Assembly (NCBI GenBank): GCA_030460725.1
Contig: JAKECL010000064.1
Span: 1-7,963 of the forward strand
Source of the DNA: Propionibacterium sp.
GTDB lineage: Bacteria; Actinomycetota; Actinomycetes; Actinomycetales; Actinomycetaceae
Reading direction: 5' to 3'
DNA: 7,963 nucleotides
In this document: in pieces, positions 1-5,675 of the stretch
Layout of the letters: each line of letters starts with the position of its first letter
Numbering within the stretch: the stretch's first letter is position 1
Program-made: the position numbers and the translations under genes
The notes under the pieces: generated by a model
The model's database searches: none
What the model was told of the DNA's origin: nothing
The model's input: the letters and a program-made list of their open reading frames with translations, nothing else

Positions 1-15
1 GGTGGCTTCCTGCAT
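1..15 (-). CDS. Possible start of a further gene, cut by the window edge
   Basis: A minus-strand ATG at 15 opens a frame reading MQEAT before the window ends. The only support is the TANNNT box 6 nt upstream. Five codons allow no statement about product, and the ATG may be chance. Confidence 0.25.
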
Positions 16-27
16 GTGTGAACCCTA
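16..27 (-). promoter_or_regulatory. Candidate -10 box at the left edge
   Basis: TAGGGT (27-22, minus strand) is followed by 6 nt and an ATG (15-13). This is the same geometry as the argS start and suggests a leaderless gene continuing beyond the window. Confidence 0.35.
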
Positions 28-78
28 CGACGCGCCGCGCAGGCGCGCACCCCGGCCCACTCGCCGCTCCCCCGTCAT

Positions 79-147
79 GCGGGGTCGGTGGGGAGGACAC
101 GGCGCTGCGCCCACGTCCCCCCCCCCTGGTGGGCGGGGTCGGTGGGG
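79..147. repeat. 15-bp direct repeat pair flanking a C10 tract
   Basis: GCGGGGTCGGTGGGG occurs exactly at 79-93 and 133-147, 54 bp apart. Between them is a run of ten C residues (117-126), which reads as G10 on the gene strand. All of this lies in the 182-nt spacer after gluD, where I see no complete gene. Confidence 0.8.
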
Positions 148-182
148 CGAGGGCGCAGCAGTGGACGTGCTCGGGCGTTGTC

Positions 183-1229
183 TCAGGCAGGACTCGTCGC
201 CGGTCCGCCGGAGGCGTTGCGCCGCGGGGGCATTGGCAGCGAGGAGCCGCGGGGGCCCGTGGTCGGAGCCGATGCAACACCTGCGCTCCCTGACGCAGTT
301 GGAGCCGCGACCATGGAGACCCCGGGCTCGCTGATCGTCCCGTCCACGCGTTGACGACGCACCCGGGTGCGCGCGATCTGGAGGTTCGTGTTGCGCCACC
401 CGTGCTTCTTGCCGTCGGGGCCCTGGGTGCCGGAGATGGACTCCTCGGCGATCTTCGCGAGTCCCGCCACCGTGAGGCACATGGCGACGTAGATGGTGCC
501 CACGACCATGGCTGCCGGGATCAGCGGGGAGTCGAACTGGGCCTGCGTACCGATGAACTTCGCATAGTCCAGCAGCTCCGGATAGGTGACGATGAAGCCG
601 AGGGCCGTGTCCTTGAGGATGACGACGAGCTGGGCGATGATCACCGGCAACATGGCCCGAATCGCCTGGGGCAGCAGGATCATGGTCATGACATTGGTCT
701 TGCGCAGTCCCAGTGCCGAGGCCGCCTCCCACTGGCCCCGGGGCAGGGCAAGGATGCCGGAGCGGATCGCCTCGGCGAGGATCGTCCCGTTGTAGAGCGT
801 CAGAGCGGTCACCACGGAGGTGAAGGTCGAGAACTTCAGGCCGATGGTCGGCATCCCGTAGTACATGATCATCATGAGGATCAGGACGGGGACCGCACGG
901 AAGACCTCGAGGAACCACACCGTCGGCACCTTCACCCACCGGTGGTCCGAGAGGCGGCCCACGGCGAGGAGCAGACCGAGCACGAGTGCGAGGACTGCGG
1001 AGACCGCGAAGGCCTTGAGGGTGTTGAGGAGACGCTCGCCGATCTGGCCCCACACCTGCGGGTAGGTGAAGACCGACCACTTCCGGGCCGAGAACTGCCC
1101 CGTCACCTGGAAACGGTAGATGATGAAGCCGAGGATGGCGCCGACCACCACCACGGTCGCCACGGCCATGAGCGCGTAGCGCCGGCGGGCGACAGGGCCG
1201 GGGACGTCGTAGATGTGCTGGGAGCTCAT
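183..1229 (-). CDS. gluD: Amino acid ABC transporter permease with long C-terminal tail
   Basis: This is the second membrane subunit of the importer. The 348-residue protein opens with a GluD-like MSSQHIYDVPGPVARRRYALM, then a membrane segment (about 20-38), a short external stretch and the permease core with further hydrophobic segments near 70-92, 104-125, 136-155, 192-212 and 237-258. The EAA loop is EAIRSGILALPRGQWEAASALG (153-174) with LLPQ at 185-188. The core ends near residue 285. About 60 more residues follow, rich in Ser, Ala, Gly, Pro and Arg, with no domain I recognise and probably disordered in the cytoplasm. The ATG at 1229 overlaps the gluC stop (ATGA), and AGGTGG lies 4 nt upstream. 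Longer upstream starts in the same frame would read back into gluC. No clear terminator follows. Confidence 0.91.
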   Translation of the reverse strand: MSSQHIYDVPGPVARRRYALMAVATVVVVGAILGFIIYRFQVTGQFSARKWSVFTYPQVWGQIGERLLNTLKAFAVSAVLALVLGLLLAVGRLSDHRWVKVPTVWFLEVFRAVPVLILMMIMYYGMPTIGLKFSTFTSVVTALTLYNGTILAEAIRSGILALPRGQWEAASALGLRKTNVMTMILLPQAIRAMLPVIIAQLVVILKDTALGFIVTYPELLDYAKFIGTQAQFDSPLIPAAMVVGTIYVAMCLTVAGLAKIAEESISGTQGPDGKKHGWRNTNLQIARTRVRRQRVDGTISEPGVSMVAAPTASGSAGVASAPTTGPRGSSLPMPPRRNASGGPATSPA

Positions 1230-1888
1230 CGGACCACCTGCAGCTTCTTCTCGAGGACACGCTGGAGCATGGCGAGCAGGAGCACCAGGACCACGAAGAT
1301 CGCTGCCACCCACAACAGCCCCGCCATGAGGGGCTCGGAACGCTCCGAGAGATAGGCGCGGATGGCACCGGCCTCAAGAACTGAGAAGCCGGCTGCCACC
1401 GTGGTGTTCTTCAGCAGGGCGATGAGCACGCTCATCATCGGCGGCACGACCGCCCGGCCCGCCTGGGGCAGGACGATGAGCTGCATGGACTGGGTGAAGG
1501 TGAACCCCAAAGCCCGCCCGGCCTCCATCTGGCCGGCGGGGATCGTGTTGATGCCGGAGCGGATGACTTCGGCGACATAGGTCGCCGTGTAGAGCCCCAG
1601 GGCCAGGATTGCGAGCTCCACGTAGGAGAGACCCGATCCCCACGATCCGACGGGGAAGAGCTTGGGGTAGCCGAAGGCGAAGAAGAAGAACAGCAGGGTC
1701 AGGGGGGTGTTGCGCACGAGGTTGACGTAGACGGTCCCCACGGCCCGCATGATCGGCACGGGCGAGACCCTCATCGCGCCGGTGATGAAACCGAGGACCA
1801 GCGCGATGGCGCCGCCTCCTGCGAACAGGACCAGGGTGGTGCCGAAGCCCTTGACGAACAGGTCCGTGTTGTTGAACAGGACGTCCAC
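1226..1888 (-). CDS. gluC: Amino acid ABC transporter permease (HisM/GlnP type)
   Basis: This inner-membrane permease subunit pairs with GluD to form the translocation channel for the GluA/GluB importer. The 220-residue protein has about five hydrophobic segments, near residues 16-38, 50-73, 88-108, 143-160 and 187-210. It contains the family's VRNTPLTLLFFFF stretch (58-70) and VAEVIRSGINTIPAGQMEAGRALGF (105-129), where EAG at 122-124, G128 and VLP at 139-141 make up the EAA loop that contacts the ATPase. I chose the GTG at 1888 because AAGGAGG lies 4 nt upstream; the in-frame ATG at 1903 has no such site, and the AAGGAGG lies within its first codons. The stop overlaps the gluD start as ATGA, so the two permeases are probably translationally coupled. 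A 171-nt repeat-rich gap separates it from gluB. Confidence 0.92.
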   Translation of the reverse strand: MDVLFNNTDLFVKGFGTTLVLFAGGGAIALVLGFITGAMRVSPVPIMRAVGTVYVNLVRNTPLTLLFFFFAFGYPKLFPVGSWGSGLSYVELAILALGLYTATYVAEVIRSGINTIPAGQMEAGRALGFTFTQSMQLIVLPQAGRAVVPPMMSVLIALLKNTTVAAGFSVLEAGAIRAYLSERSEPLMAGLLWVAAIFVVLVLLLAMLQRVLEKKLQVVR

Positions 1889-1892
1889 TGTG

Positions 1893-1899
1893 CCTCCTT
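1893..1899 (-). promoter_or_regulatory. Ribosome binding site of gluC
   Basis: AAGGAGG, the strongest Shine-Dalgarno in the window, lies 4 nt before the GTG at 1888 and decides the start against the ATG at 1903. Confidence 0.8.
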
Positions 1900-1927
1900 C
1901 CATTGGTGGGGTCCGCGCAGCTCAGGG

Positions 1928-1942
1928 GCGCGGGCCCCGGTG
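1928..1942. repeat. 15-bp word shared with the lysA-gluA spacer (copy 1)
   Basis: GCGCGGGCCCCGGTG is exact here and at 3988-4002, in the same orientation. CTCAG precedes both copies (1921-1925 and 3982-3986), with two intervening bases here and one in the other copy. It joins the first 18-bp repeat unit. Confidence 0.75.
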
Positions 1943-2004
1943 TTGCCACAGGCCCCGGTGTTGCCGCGGGGCCCGGTGCTGCTGCGGAACCCGGATGGTG
2001 CAGG
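1933..2004. repeat. 18-bp tandem repeat in the gluB-gluC spacer
   Basis: Units start at 1933, 1951 and 1969: GGCCCCGGTGTTGCCACA, GGCCCCGGTGTTGCCGCG and GGGCCCGGTGCTGCTGCG. A decayed fourth unit runs 1987-2004. Units 1 and 2 differ at 2 of 18 positions. GGCCCCG (1951-1957) and CGGGGCC (1967-1973) can also form a 7-bp stem. The 171-nt spacer holds no gene that I can support. Confidence 0.8.
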
Positions 2005-2020
2005 GACCCGGGCGAGCGGG

Positions 2021-2052
2021 GGTGGGGGCAGGACTCGCGTTCCGCCCCCACC
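2021..2052 (-). terminator. Strong hairpin after gluB (possible attenuator or stabiliser)
   Basis: GGTGGGGGC (2021-2029) and GCCCCCACC (2044-2052) form a perfect 9-bp, nearly all G-C stem. GGA and TCC inside can add 3 bp with one bulged base and a 7-nt loop. It begins 7 nt after the gluB TGA. No U-tract follows, so full Rho-independent termination is doubtful. Partial termination or protection of the gluAB message from 3' decay would both fit an excess of binding protein over permease. Confidence 0.55.
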
Positions 2053-2059
2053 GTCTCAC

Positions 2060-2965
2060 TCACTCGTAGTCGTCGACTGCGGGCTGCTCGACCTTGGTGC
2101 CGGAGGCGCCGAGTGTGGCGTCGTAGATCTTGGTCCAGGTGGCCCCACCGTCGGTGAAGACCTTGTTGATGAAGTGGCGCAGCGCCGCATCGTCCTTGGG
2201 CACACCGACCCCGTACTTCTCGACGCTGAAGGGCTCACCGACGACCTTCAGGGCGTCAGGCTCCTGGGCGGCGTAGCCGATGAGGATGGCCTGGTCGGTG
2301 GTCACGGCGTCCACGCTGCCGTCCTTGAGGGCCTCGACGCACTGGGAGTAGGTGTCGAACTCCGTGGTCTTGGTGTCGGGGTAGTTGTCCTTGATGTTCT
2401 GGATCGGGGTGGACCCGGTCGCGGAGCACACCGTCTTCCCGGCCAGGTCCTTGTCGGAGGTGATGTCGGTGTTGTCGGCCTTGACCAGCAGGCCCTGCCC
2501 GGTGACGAAGTAGGGGCCGGCGAAGCCGACCTGGTCCTTGCGCTTGTCGGTGATGGAGTACGTGCCGACGTAGTAGTCGATGTCGCCGTTGATGAGAGCC
2601 TGCTCGCGGTTGGCCGAGGGGATCTTCTGGAACTCGATCTGGTCGGTGGAGAAACCGAGCTCGGCCGCGATCCACCTGGCAACGTCGATGTCGAAACCGG
2701 AGCGCTCGCCCGTGACGGCGTCGAGGTAGCCCAGACCCGGCTGGTCCTCCTTGACGCCCACGCGGACCTTGCCCGCAGACTTCATGGCGTCGAAGGTCGG
2801 GGAGTCGGTCAGCTCCACGTTCGAGGCGACGGGGAACTCGGAGGCGGAGCCGCCCTCGTTCGCGGCGCCGGACTCACCGGAGGCTGGGGAACCGGAGGAG
2901 CAGGCCGCCAGGGAGAGCGCCGTGGCCGCTGCGGCCGCTGCGGCGAGGAAACCCTTCAAACGCAT
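2060..2965 (-). CDS. gluB: Amino acid ABC transporter substrate-binding lipoprotein (family 3)
   Basis: This is the extracellular receptor that delivers substrate, probably glutamate, to the permeases. The 301-residue precursor has a lipoprotein signal peptide: MRLKGF, an alanine-rich hydrophobic core and lipobox LAAC, with the lipidated Cys at 22. A Ser/Gly/Ala-rich linker (23-45) precedes the binding domain. Family-3 features are VGVKEDQPGLGYLD (69-82), the signature GFDIDVARWIAAELG (90-104), SANREQAL (117-124), GDIDYYVGTYSIT (127-139), GFAGPYF (147-153) and VDAVTTDQAIL (218-228). Cys180 and Cys209 are the only cysteines in the mature domain apart from the lipid anchor and might form a disulphide. 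I chose the ATG at 2965 because GAAAGGA lies 6 nt upstream and the signal peptide begins there; an upstream in-frame start at 3007 would bury it behind 14 extra residues. Hairpins flank the gene on both sides. Confidence 0.94.
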   Translation of the reverse strand: MRLKGFLAAAAAAATALSLAACSSGSPASGESGAANEGGSASEFPVASNVELTDSPTFDAMKSAGKVRVGVKEDQPGLGYLDAVTGERSGFDIDVARWIAAELGFSTDQIEFQKIPSANREQALINGDIDYYVGTYSITDKRKDQVGFAGPYFVTGQGLLVKADNTDITSDKDLAGKTVCSATGSTPIQNIKDNYPDTKTTEFDTYSQCVEALKDGSVDAVTTDQAILIGYAAQEPDALKVVGEPFSVEKYGVGVPKDDAALRHFINKVFTDGGATWTKIYDATLGASGTKVEQPAVDDYE

Positions 2966-2971
2966 GGAAGG

Positions 2972-2978
2972 TCCTTTC
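2972..2978 (-). promoter_or_regulatory. Ribosome binding site of gluB
   Basis: GAAAGGA lies 6 nt before the ATG at 2965. It fixes the start at the beginning of the signal peptide rather than at 3007. Confidence 0.8.
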
Positions 2979-2983
2979 GTCCT

Positions 2984-3003
2984 CACCGGGCCCGTGCCCG
3001 GTG
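2984..3003 (-). other. Hairpin just upstream of the gluB ribosome binding site
   Basis: CACCGGG and CCCGGTG form a perfect 7-bp stem with a 6-nt loop. The stem ends 5 nt before the gluB Shine-Dalgarno. As the second hairpin in the 93-nt gluA-gluB gap, it could protect the gluB end of a processed mRNA or tune gluB initiation. That role is inferred. Confidence 0.55.
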
Positions 3004-3030
3004 ACATGGATGCTGCATGGATGATGGGAT

Positions 3031-3051
3031 CGGGGCACCGACGGCGCCCCG
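3031..3051 (-). other. Hairpin directly after gluA
   Basis: CGGGGCACC and GGCGCCCCG pair around a 3-nt loop. In the minus-strand RNA this gives a 9-bp stem with one G-U pair. It begins 7 nt after the gluA TGA. No U-run follows, so it looks more like an mRNA-stabilising or attenuating stem than a classical terminator. Confidence 0.6.
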
Positions 3052-3058
3052 AGGATGC

Positions 3059-3826
3059 TCAGTGGGAGAGGATCTTGGAGAGGAAGTCCTTCGCCCGGTC
3101 AGTCTGGGGATGGGAGAAGAACTGCTCGGGCGGGGCCTGCTCGATGATCTGGCCGTCCGACATGAATGCCACGCGGTCGGCGGCCTTGCGGGCGAAGCCC
3201 ATCTCGTGGGTGACCACGATCATCGTCATGCCGTCCTTGGCGAGCTGCACCATGACGTCGAGGACCTCGTTGATCATCTCGGGGTCCAGGGCGGAGGTGG
3301 GCTCGTCGAAGAGCATGACCTTCGGCTGCATCGCCAGGGCCCTGGCGATGGCGACGCGTTGCTGCTGTCCACCGGAGAGCTGGGCGGGGTACTTGTCGGC
3401 CTGGGCGCCCACACCGACACGGTCCAGGAGCTGACGCGCCCGCTCGACGGCCTCGGCCTTGGGGACCTTCTTGACCTTCACGGGCGCCAGGGTGACGTTC
3501 TCCAGGATCGTCTTGTGGGAGAAGAGGTTGAAGGACTGGAAGACCATTCCCACGTCGGCGCGCAGGGCCGCGAGCTTCTTGCCCTCCTTGGGCAGTGGCA
3601 CACCGTCAATGTAGATCTCGCCCGAGGTCACGGTCTCCAGGCGGTTGATGGTGCGGCAGAGGGTGGACTTGCCCGATCCCGACGGCCCGACCAGGAGCAC
3701 CACTTCGCCCTTGTCGACCGTCAGGTTGATGTCGTGGAGGGCTTCGAAGTCACCGAAGTGCTTGTAGACATGCTCCACGACGACGAGCGGCCCGGAGGGG
3801 GCACCTTGGACTTTTTCCTCTGACAT
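3059..3826 (-). CDS. gluA: Polar amino acid (glutamate-type) ABC transporter ATP-binding protein
   Basis: This cytoplasmic ATPase powers amino acid import by binding the two permeases encoded downstream. The 255-residue product has the usual length and all nucleotide-binding motifs: Walker A GPSGSGKST (47-55), Q-loop glutamine at 97 (MVFQSFNLF), signature LSGGQQQR (150-157), Walker B MLFDE (171-175), D-loop SALD (178-181) and the switch histidine in VTHEMG (H207). Sequence and gene order (ATPase, binding protein, permease, permease) match the C. glutamicum gluABCD glutamate importer and the wider GlnQ/GltL group. The ATG at 3826 precedes a short acidic and polar stretch before the first beta strand. 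A TANNNT box 7 nt upstream suggests a leaderless mRNA. A hairpin begins 7 nt after the stop. Substrate could also be glutamine or aspartate; sequence alone does not settle it. Confidence 0.93.
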   Translation of the reverse strand: MSEEKVQGAPSGPLVVVEHVYKHFGDFEALHDINLTVDKGEVVLLVGPSGSGKSTLCRTINRLETVTSGEIYIDGVPLPKEGKKLAALRADVGMVFQSFNLFSHKTILENVTLAPVKVKKVPKAEAVERARQLLDRVGVGAQADKYPAQLSGGQQQRVAIARALAMQPKVMLFDEPTSALDPEMINEVLDVMVQLAKDGMTMIVVTHEMGFARKAADRVAFMSDGQIIEQAPPEQFFSHPQTDRAKDFLSKILSH

Positions 3827-3839
3827 GGCCCCGACTTTA
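3827..3839 (-). promoter_or_regulatory. Candidate -10 box for the gluABCD transcript
   Basis: TAAAGT (3839-3834, minus strand) fits TANNNT and is followed by 7 nt and the gluA ATG at 3826. This geometry suggests a leaderless start. No clear -35 box is visible. The GAAGG at about 3844-3840 is rather far for a Shine-Dalgarno, so both readings remain possible. Confidence 0.45.
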
Positions 3840-3854
3840 CCTTCAGGAGCGGCC

Positions 3855-3881
3855 GGTGCGCACCTGGTCCACTCCGTGGAC
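3855..3881. promoter_or_regulatory. Paired palindromes upstream of gluA (candidate operators)
   Basis: Two perfect inverted repeats lie side by side in the gluA upstream region. GGTGCGCACC (3855-3864) is a 10-bp palindrome without spacer. GTCCACTCCGTGGAC (3867-3881) has 6-bp arms around TCC. If transcription starts at the gluA ATG, the first covers the -35 position and the second is centred about 48 nt upstream, a common place for activator binding. The regulator is unknown; GC-rich DNA produces short palindromes by chance, so this is a candidate only. Confidence 0.4.
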
Positions 3882-3969
3882 TGCGGTATCCCTCACGCAG
3901 AGAATGGGAAGACGCCGGGCGAAGGTTGACTTGGGTGCATCTTGAAAGTCGCGGAGCGCGCCGGCGTCC

Positions 3970-4025
3970 CAGTGTGCGGGACTCAGTGCGCGGGCCCCGG
4001 TGCGCGGACCTCAGTGTGCGGGACC
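3970..4025. repeat. 14-bp tandem repeat, four copies, spanning the lysA stop codon
   Basis: Four abutting 14-bp units start exactly at 3970, 3984, 3998 and 4012: CAGTGTGCGGGACT, CAGTGCGCGGGCCC, CGGTGCGCGGACCT and CAGTGTGCGGGACC. Units 1 and 4 are identical over 13 bp. The lysA stop (4013-4011) lies at the boundary of units 3 and 4, so the repeat is partly coding and partly spacer. The period is not a multiple of three. Confidence 0.85.
3988..4002. repeat. 15-bp word shared with the gluB-gluC spacer (copy 2)
   Basis: This is an exact copy of GCGCGGGCCCCGGTG at 1928-1942, here inside the 14-bp repeat tract beyond the lysA stop. Confidence 0.75.
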
Positions 4026-5672
4026 TGCCCCGCCCGGAGCCTCCCGGCCAGCAGCCTGCCCGCCGGCCGTCCCCAGGCCGTCCCCGCGCCCTGTCTCCAC
4101 ATCCAGTCCAGCATCCAGCCCTGCGTCCAGTCCCACATCCAGCCCCGGATCCAGCCCCATGAGGTCCTCCAGCGTCTGCGGGCGCACGATCCAGCGTGCC
4201 TCTCCCTGCTCCACCGCGAGCACCCCGGGCTTCGTCATCATGTTGTAGTTCGACGCCATCGACCACCCGTAGGCACCGGTGGCGGGCACCGCCAGCAGGT
4301 CACCGGCGCGCACGTCCTCAGGCAGGTCGACGTCGTGGACCACGACGTCCCCGGACTCACAGTGCTTGCCCACCACACGGCACCGCTGCCAGGGTCCCGT
4401 CGGTGCCCGGTTCGCCAGGGTGGCGGTGTAGGCGGCCCCGTAGAGGGCGGGGCGGATGTTGTCGGACATGCCCCCGTCCACCGAGACATACCGTCTCAGT
4501 GCCCCACCCTCCAGGGTCACGTCCTTGACGGCACCCACCCGGTAGAGGGTCACCGTGGTGGGGCCCACCACGCAGCGCCCCGGCTCCACCGAGACATGGG
4601 GCACGTCGGTGTCGGTACGCTCGGCAGCCGCGCGCACGGCGGCGGCCAGCTCACGCGCGACCTCCGCCGCGGAGGTCGGCACCGGGTCCGCACCGGTGTA
4701 GGCGATCCCGACCCCGCCACCCAGGTCCACCTCCTGTGTCCTCACCCCGAGTTCGCGCTGGACGCGGGCGCGGAAGTCCATGACGACGCCCACGGCCGCG
4801 ACGAAGGCCTCGGTGCCCTCGATCTGGGAGCCGATGTGGTTGTGGAAGCCCAGGAGCTGCAGGTGGGGGCTCGCCAGGATGGCGGACACCACCTCCATGG
4901 CACCTCCGTCGGCAACCGACACACCGAACTTCTGGTCCTCGTGCGAGGTCGCGATGTACTCATTGCCCCCGGCGTGGATCCCGGTCTTCAGCCGCACCAT
5001 GACGCGTGCCGTCGTGTCCAGCGATGCCGCGATGCGCTCCACCTGGGCGACCTCGTGGAGGGAGTCGATGAAGATCCGTTCGATCCCCTGCCCCTGCCCC
5101 GCCAGCAACGCCGTCTCGATCTCCAGGTCGAGCTTGTTGTTGCCGTGCAGTCCCACCCGCGACGGGTCCGCTCCTGCGCGCAGTGTGAGGAGGAGCTCCC
5201 CCAGCGAGGCGGTGTCGATCCCCATGCCCTCCTGGGTCACCACGTCCACGACATCGGCACACAGAAGGGCCTTGGCCGCGTAGAACGCGTCGCCGCCTGC
5301 CATCCCGTACCCGTCCCAGAACTCCTCGGCCATGGCGTCGCTCCACACCCGTGCCCGCCCCCGCAGGTCCGCGCGGTCCAGGACATAGGCGGGAGTCGCG
5401 AAGTCAAGCGCCACCGCGGTCAGGGACACGCCCGCGATCTCCAGCACCCCGTCCTCGCGTCGGCGCGCGGACCACGGCCACAGATCGGGACGCTGCTCGG
5501 GTTCCGGGCACACGAGGGTCCCCGCCGGCGCCTCCCCCGCCCCGACGAGGGCGGCGCCGCCCTCGTGGAGGGACGCGACGCCGGGCGCGGCGGGCTCTGC
5601 CTGCGTGGCGAGGATCCCGCAGGGCTCCTGGGGAGCTCCTGCAGGACCGGGGGTGTGCGGGGAGGGGCCCAC
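4011..5672 (-). CDS. lysA: Diaminopimelate decarboxylase with repeat-bearing C-terminal tail
   Basis: This PLP enzyme decarboxylates meso-diaminopimelate to L-lysine, the last step of lysine biosynthesis. Visible landmarks in the 553-residue product are the PLP-binding lysine K134 in FYAAKALL, HNHIGSQI (277-284), the phosphate-binding glycines in DLGGGVGIAY (316-325), EPGR (363-366), the active-site cysteine in CESGD (438) and SNYNMMTKP (474-482). The catalytic fold ends near residue 504. A further 49 residues follow, opening with five GLD units (505-524) and then Gly/Ala-rich sequence, with no relation to the enzyme that I can see. The N-terminal 60 residues before PDLWPW are also Pro/Ala-rich and longer than usual. 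The GTG start is supported by GAAAGGA 8 nt upstream, inside the end of argS, implying translational coupling. A downstream GTG at codon 54 is a possible shorter start. The stop codon lies within a 14-bp tandem repeat. Confidence 0.95.
   Translation of the reverse strand: MGPSPHTPGPAGAPQEPCGILATQAEPAAPGVASLHEGGAALVGAGEAPAGTLVCPEPEQRPDLWPWSARRREDGVLEIAGVSLTAVALDFATPAYVLDRADLRGRARVWSDAMAEEFWDGYGMAGGDAFYAAKALLCADVVDVVTQEGMGIDTASLGELLLTLRAGADPSRVGLHGNNKLDLEIETALLAGQGQGIERIFIDSLHEVAQVERIAASLDTTARVMVRLKTGIHAGGNEYIATSHEDQKFGVSVADGGAMEVVSAILASPHLQLLGFHNHIGSQIEGTEAFVAAVGVVMDFRARVQRELGVRTQEVDLGGGVGIAYTGADPVPTSAAEVARELAAAVRAAAERTDTDVPHVSVEPGRCVVGPTTVTLYRVGAVKDVTLEGGALRRYVSVDGGMSDNIRPALYGAAYTATLANRAPTGPWQRCRVVGKHCESGDVVVHDVDLPEDVRAGDLLAVPATGAYGWSMASNYNMMTKPGVLAVEQGEARWIVRPQTLEDLMGLDPGLDVGLDAGLDAGLDVETGRGDGLGTAGGQAAGREAPGGAGPAH
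4101..4160. repeat. 12-bp tandem repeat, five copies, in frame within lysA
   Basis: Five consecutive 12-bp units start at 4101, 4113, 4125, 4137 and 4149. The plus-strand consensus is ATCCAGYCCNNN, with one unit beginning GTCC. On the lysA strand each unit encodes xGLD, giving MGLD-PGLD-VGLD-AGLD-AGLD. The period is a multiple of three, so changes in copy number would keep the frame. The tract begins right after the last conserved part of LysA. Confidence 0.9.
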
Positions 5673-5675
5673 GGG

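Noticed and set aside
31..47. CGCGCC/GGCGCG hairpin as a terminator for gluD
   Set aside because: A 6-bp stem without a U-tract, 136 nt beyond the gene, in very GC-rich DNA; not distinguishable from chance.
25..1377. A 450-codon minus-strand frame overlapping gluD in another frame
   Set aside because: It is Arg/Pro/His-rich and has no motif, while gluD in the neighbouring frame carries the permease core and EAA loop.
1940..3004. A 354-codon plus-strand frame opposite gluB
   Set aside because: It mirrors gluB with Val/Gly/Leu-rich low-complexity sequence, while gluB itself has a signal peptide, lipobox and family signature.
3926..3955. TTGACT on the plus strand as a divergent promoter
   Set aside because: There is no suitable -10 at the right distance and no plus-strand gene follows.
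3970..4160. CRISPR-like array
   Set aside because: The units are 12 and 14 bp and abut without spacers, so they are minisatellites; no cas genes are present.
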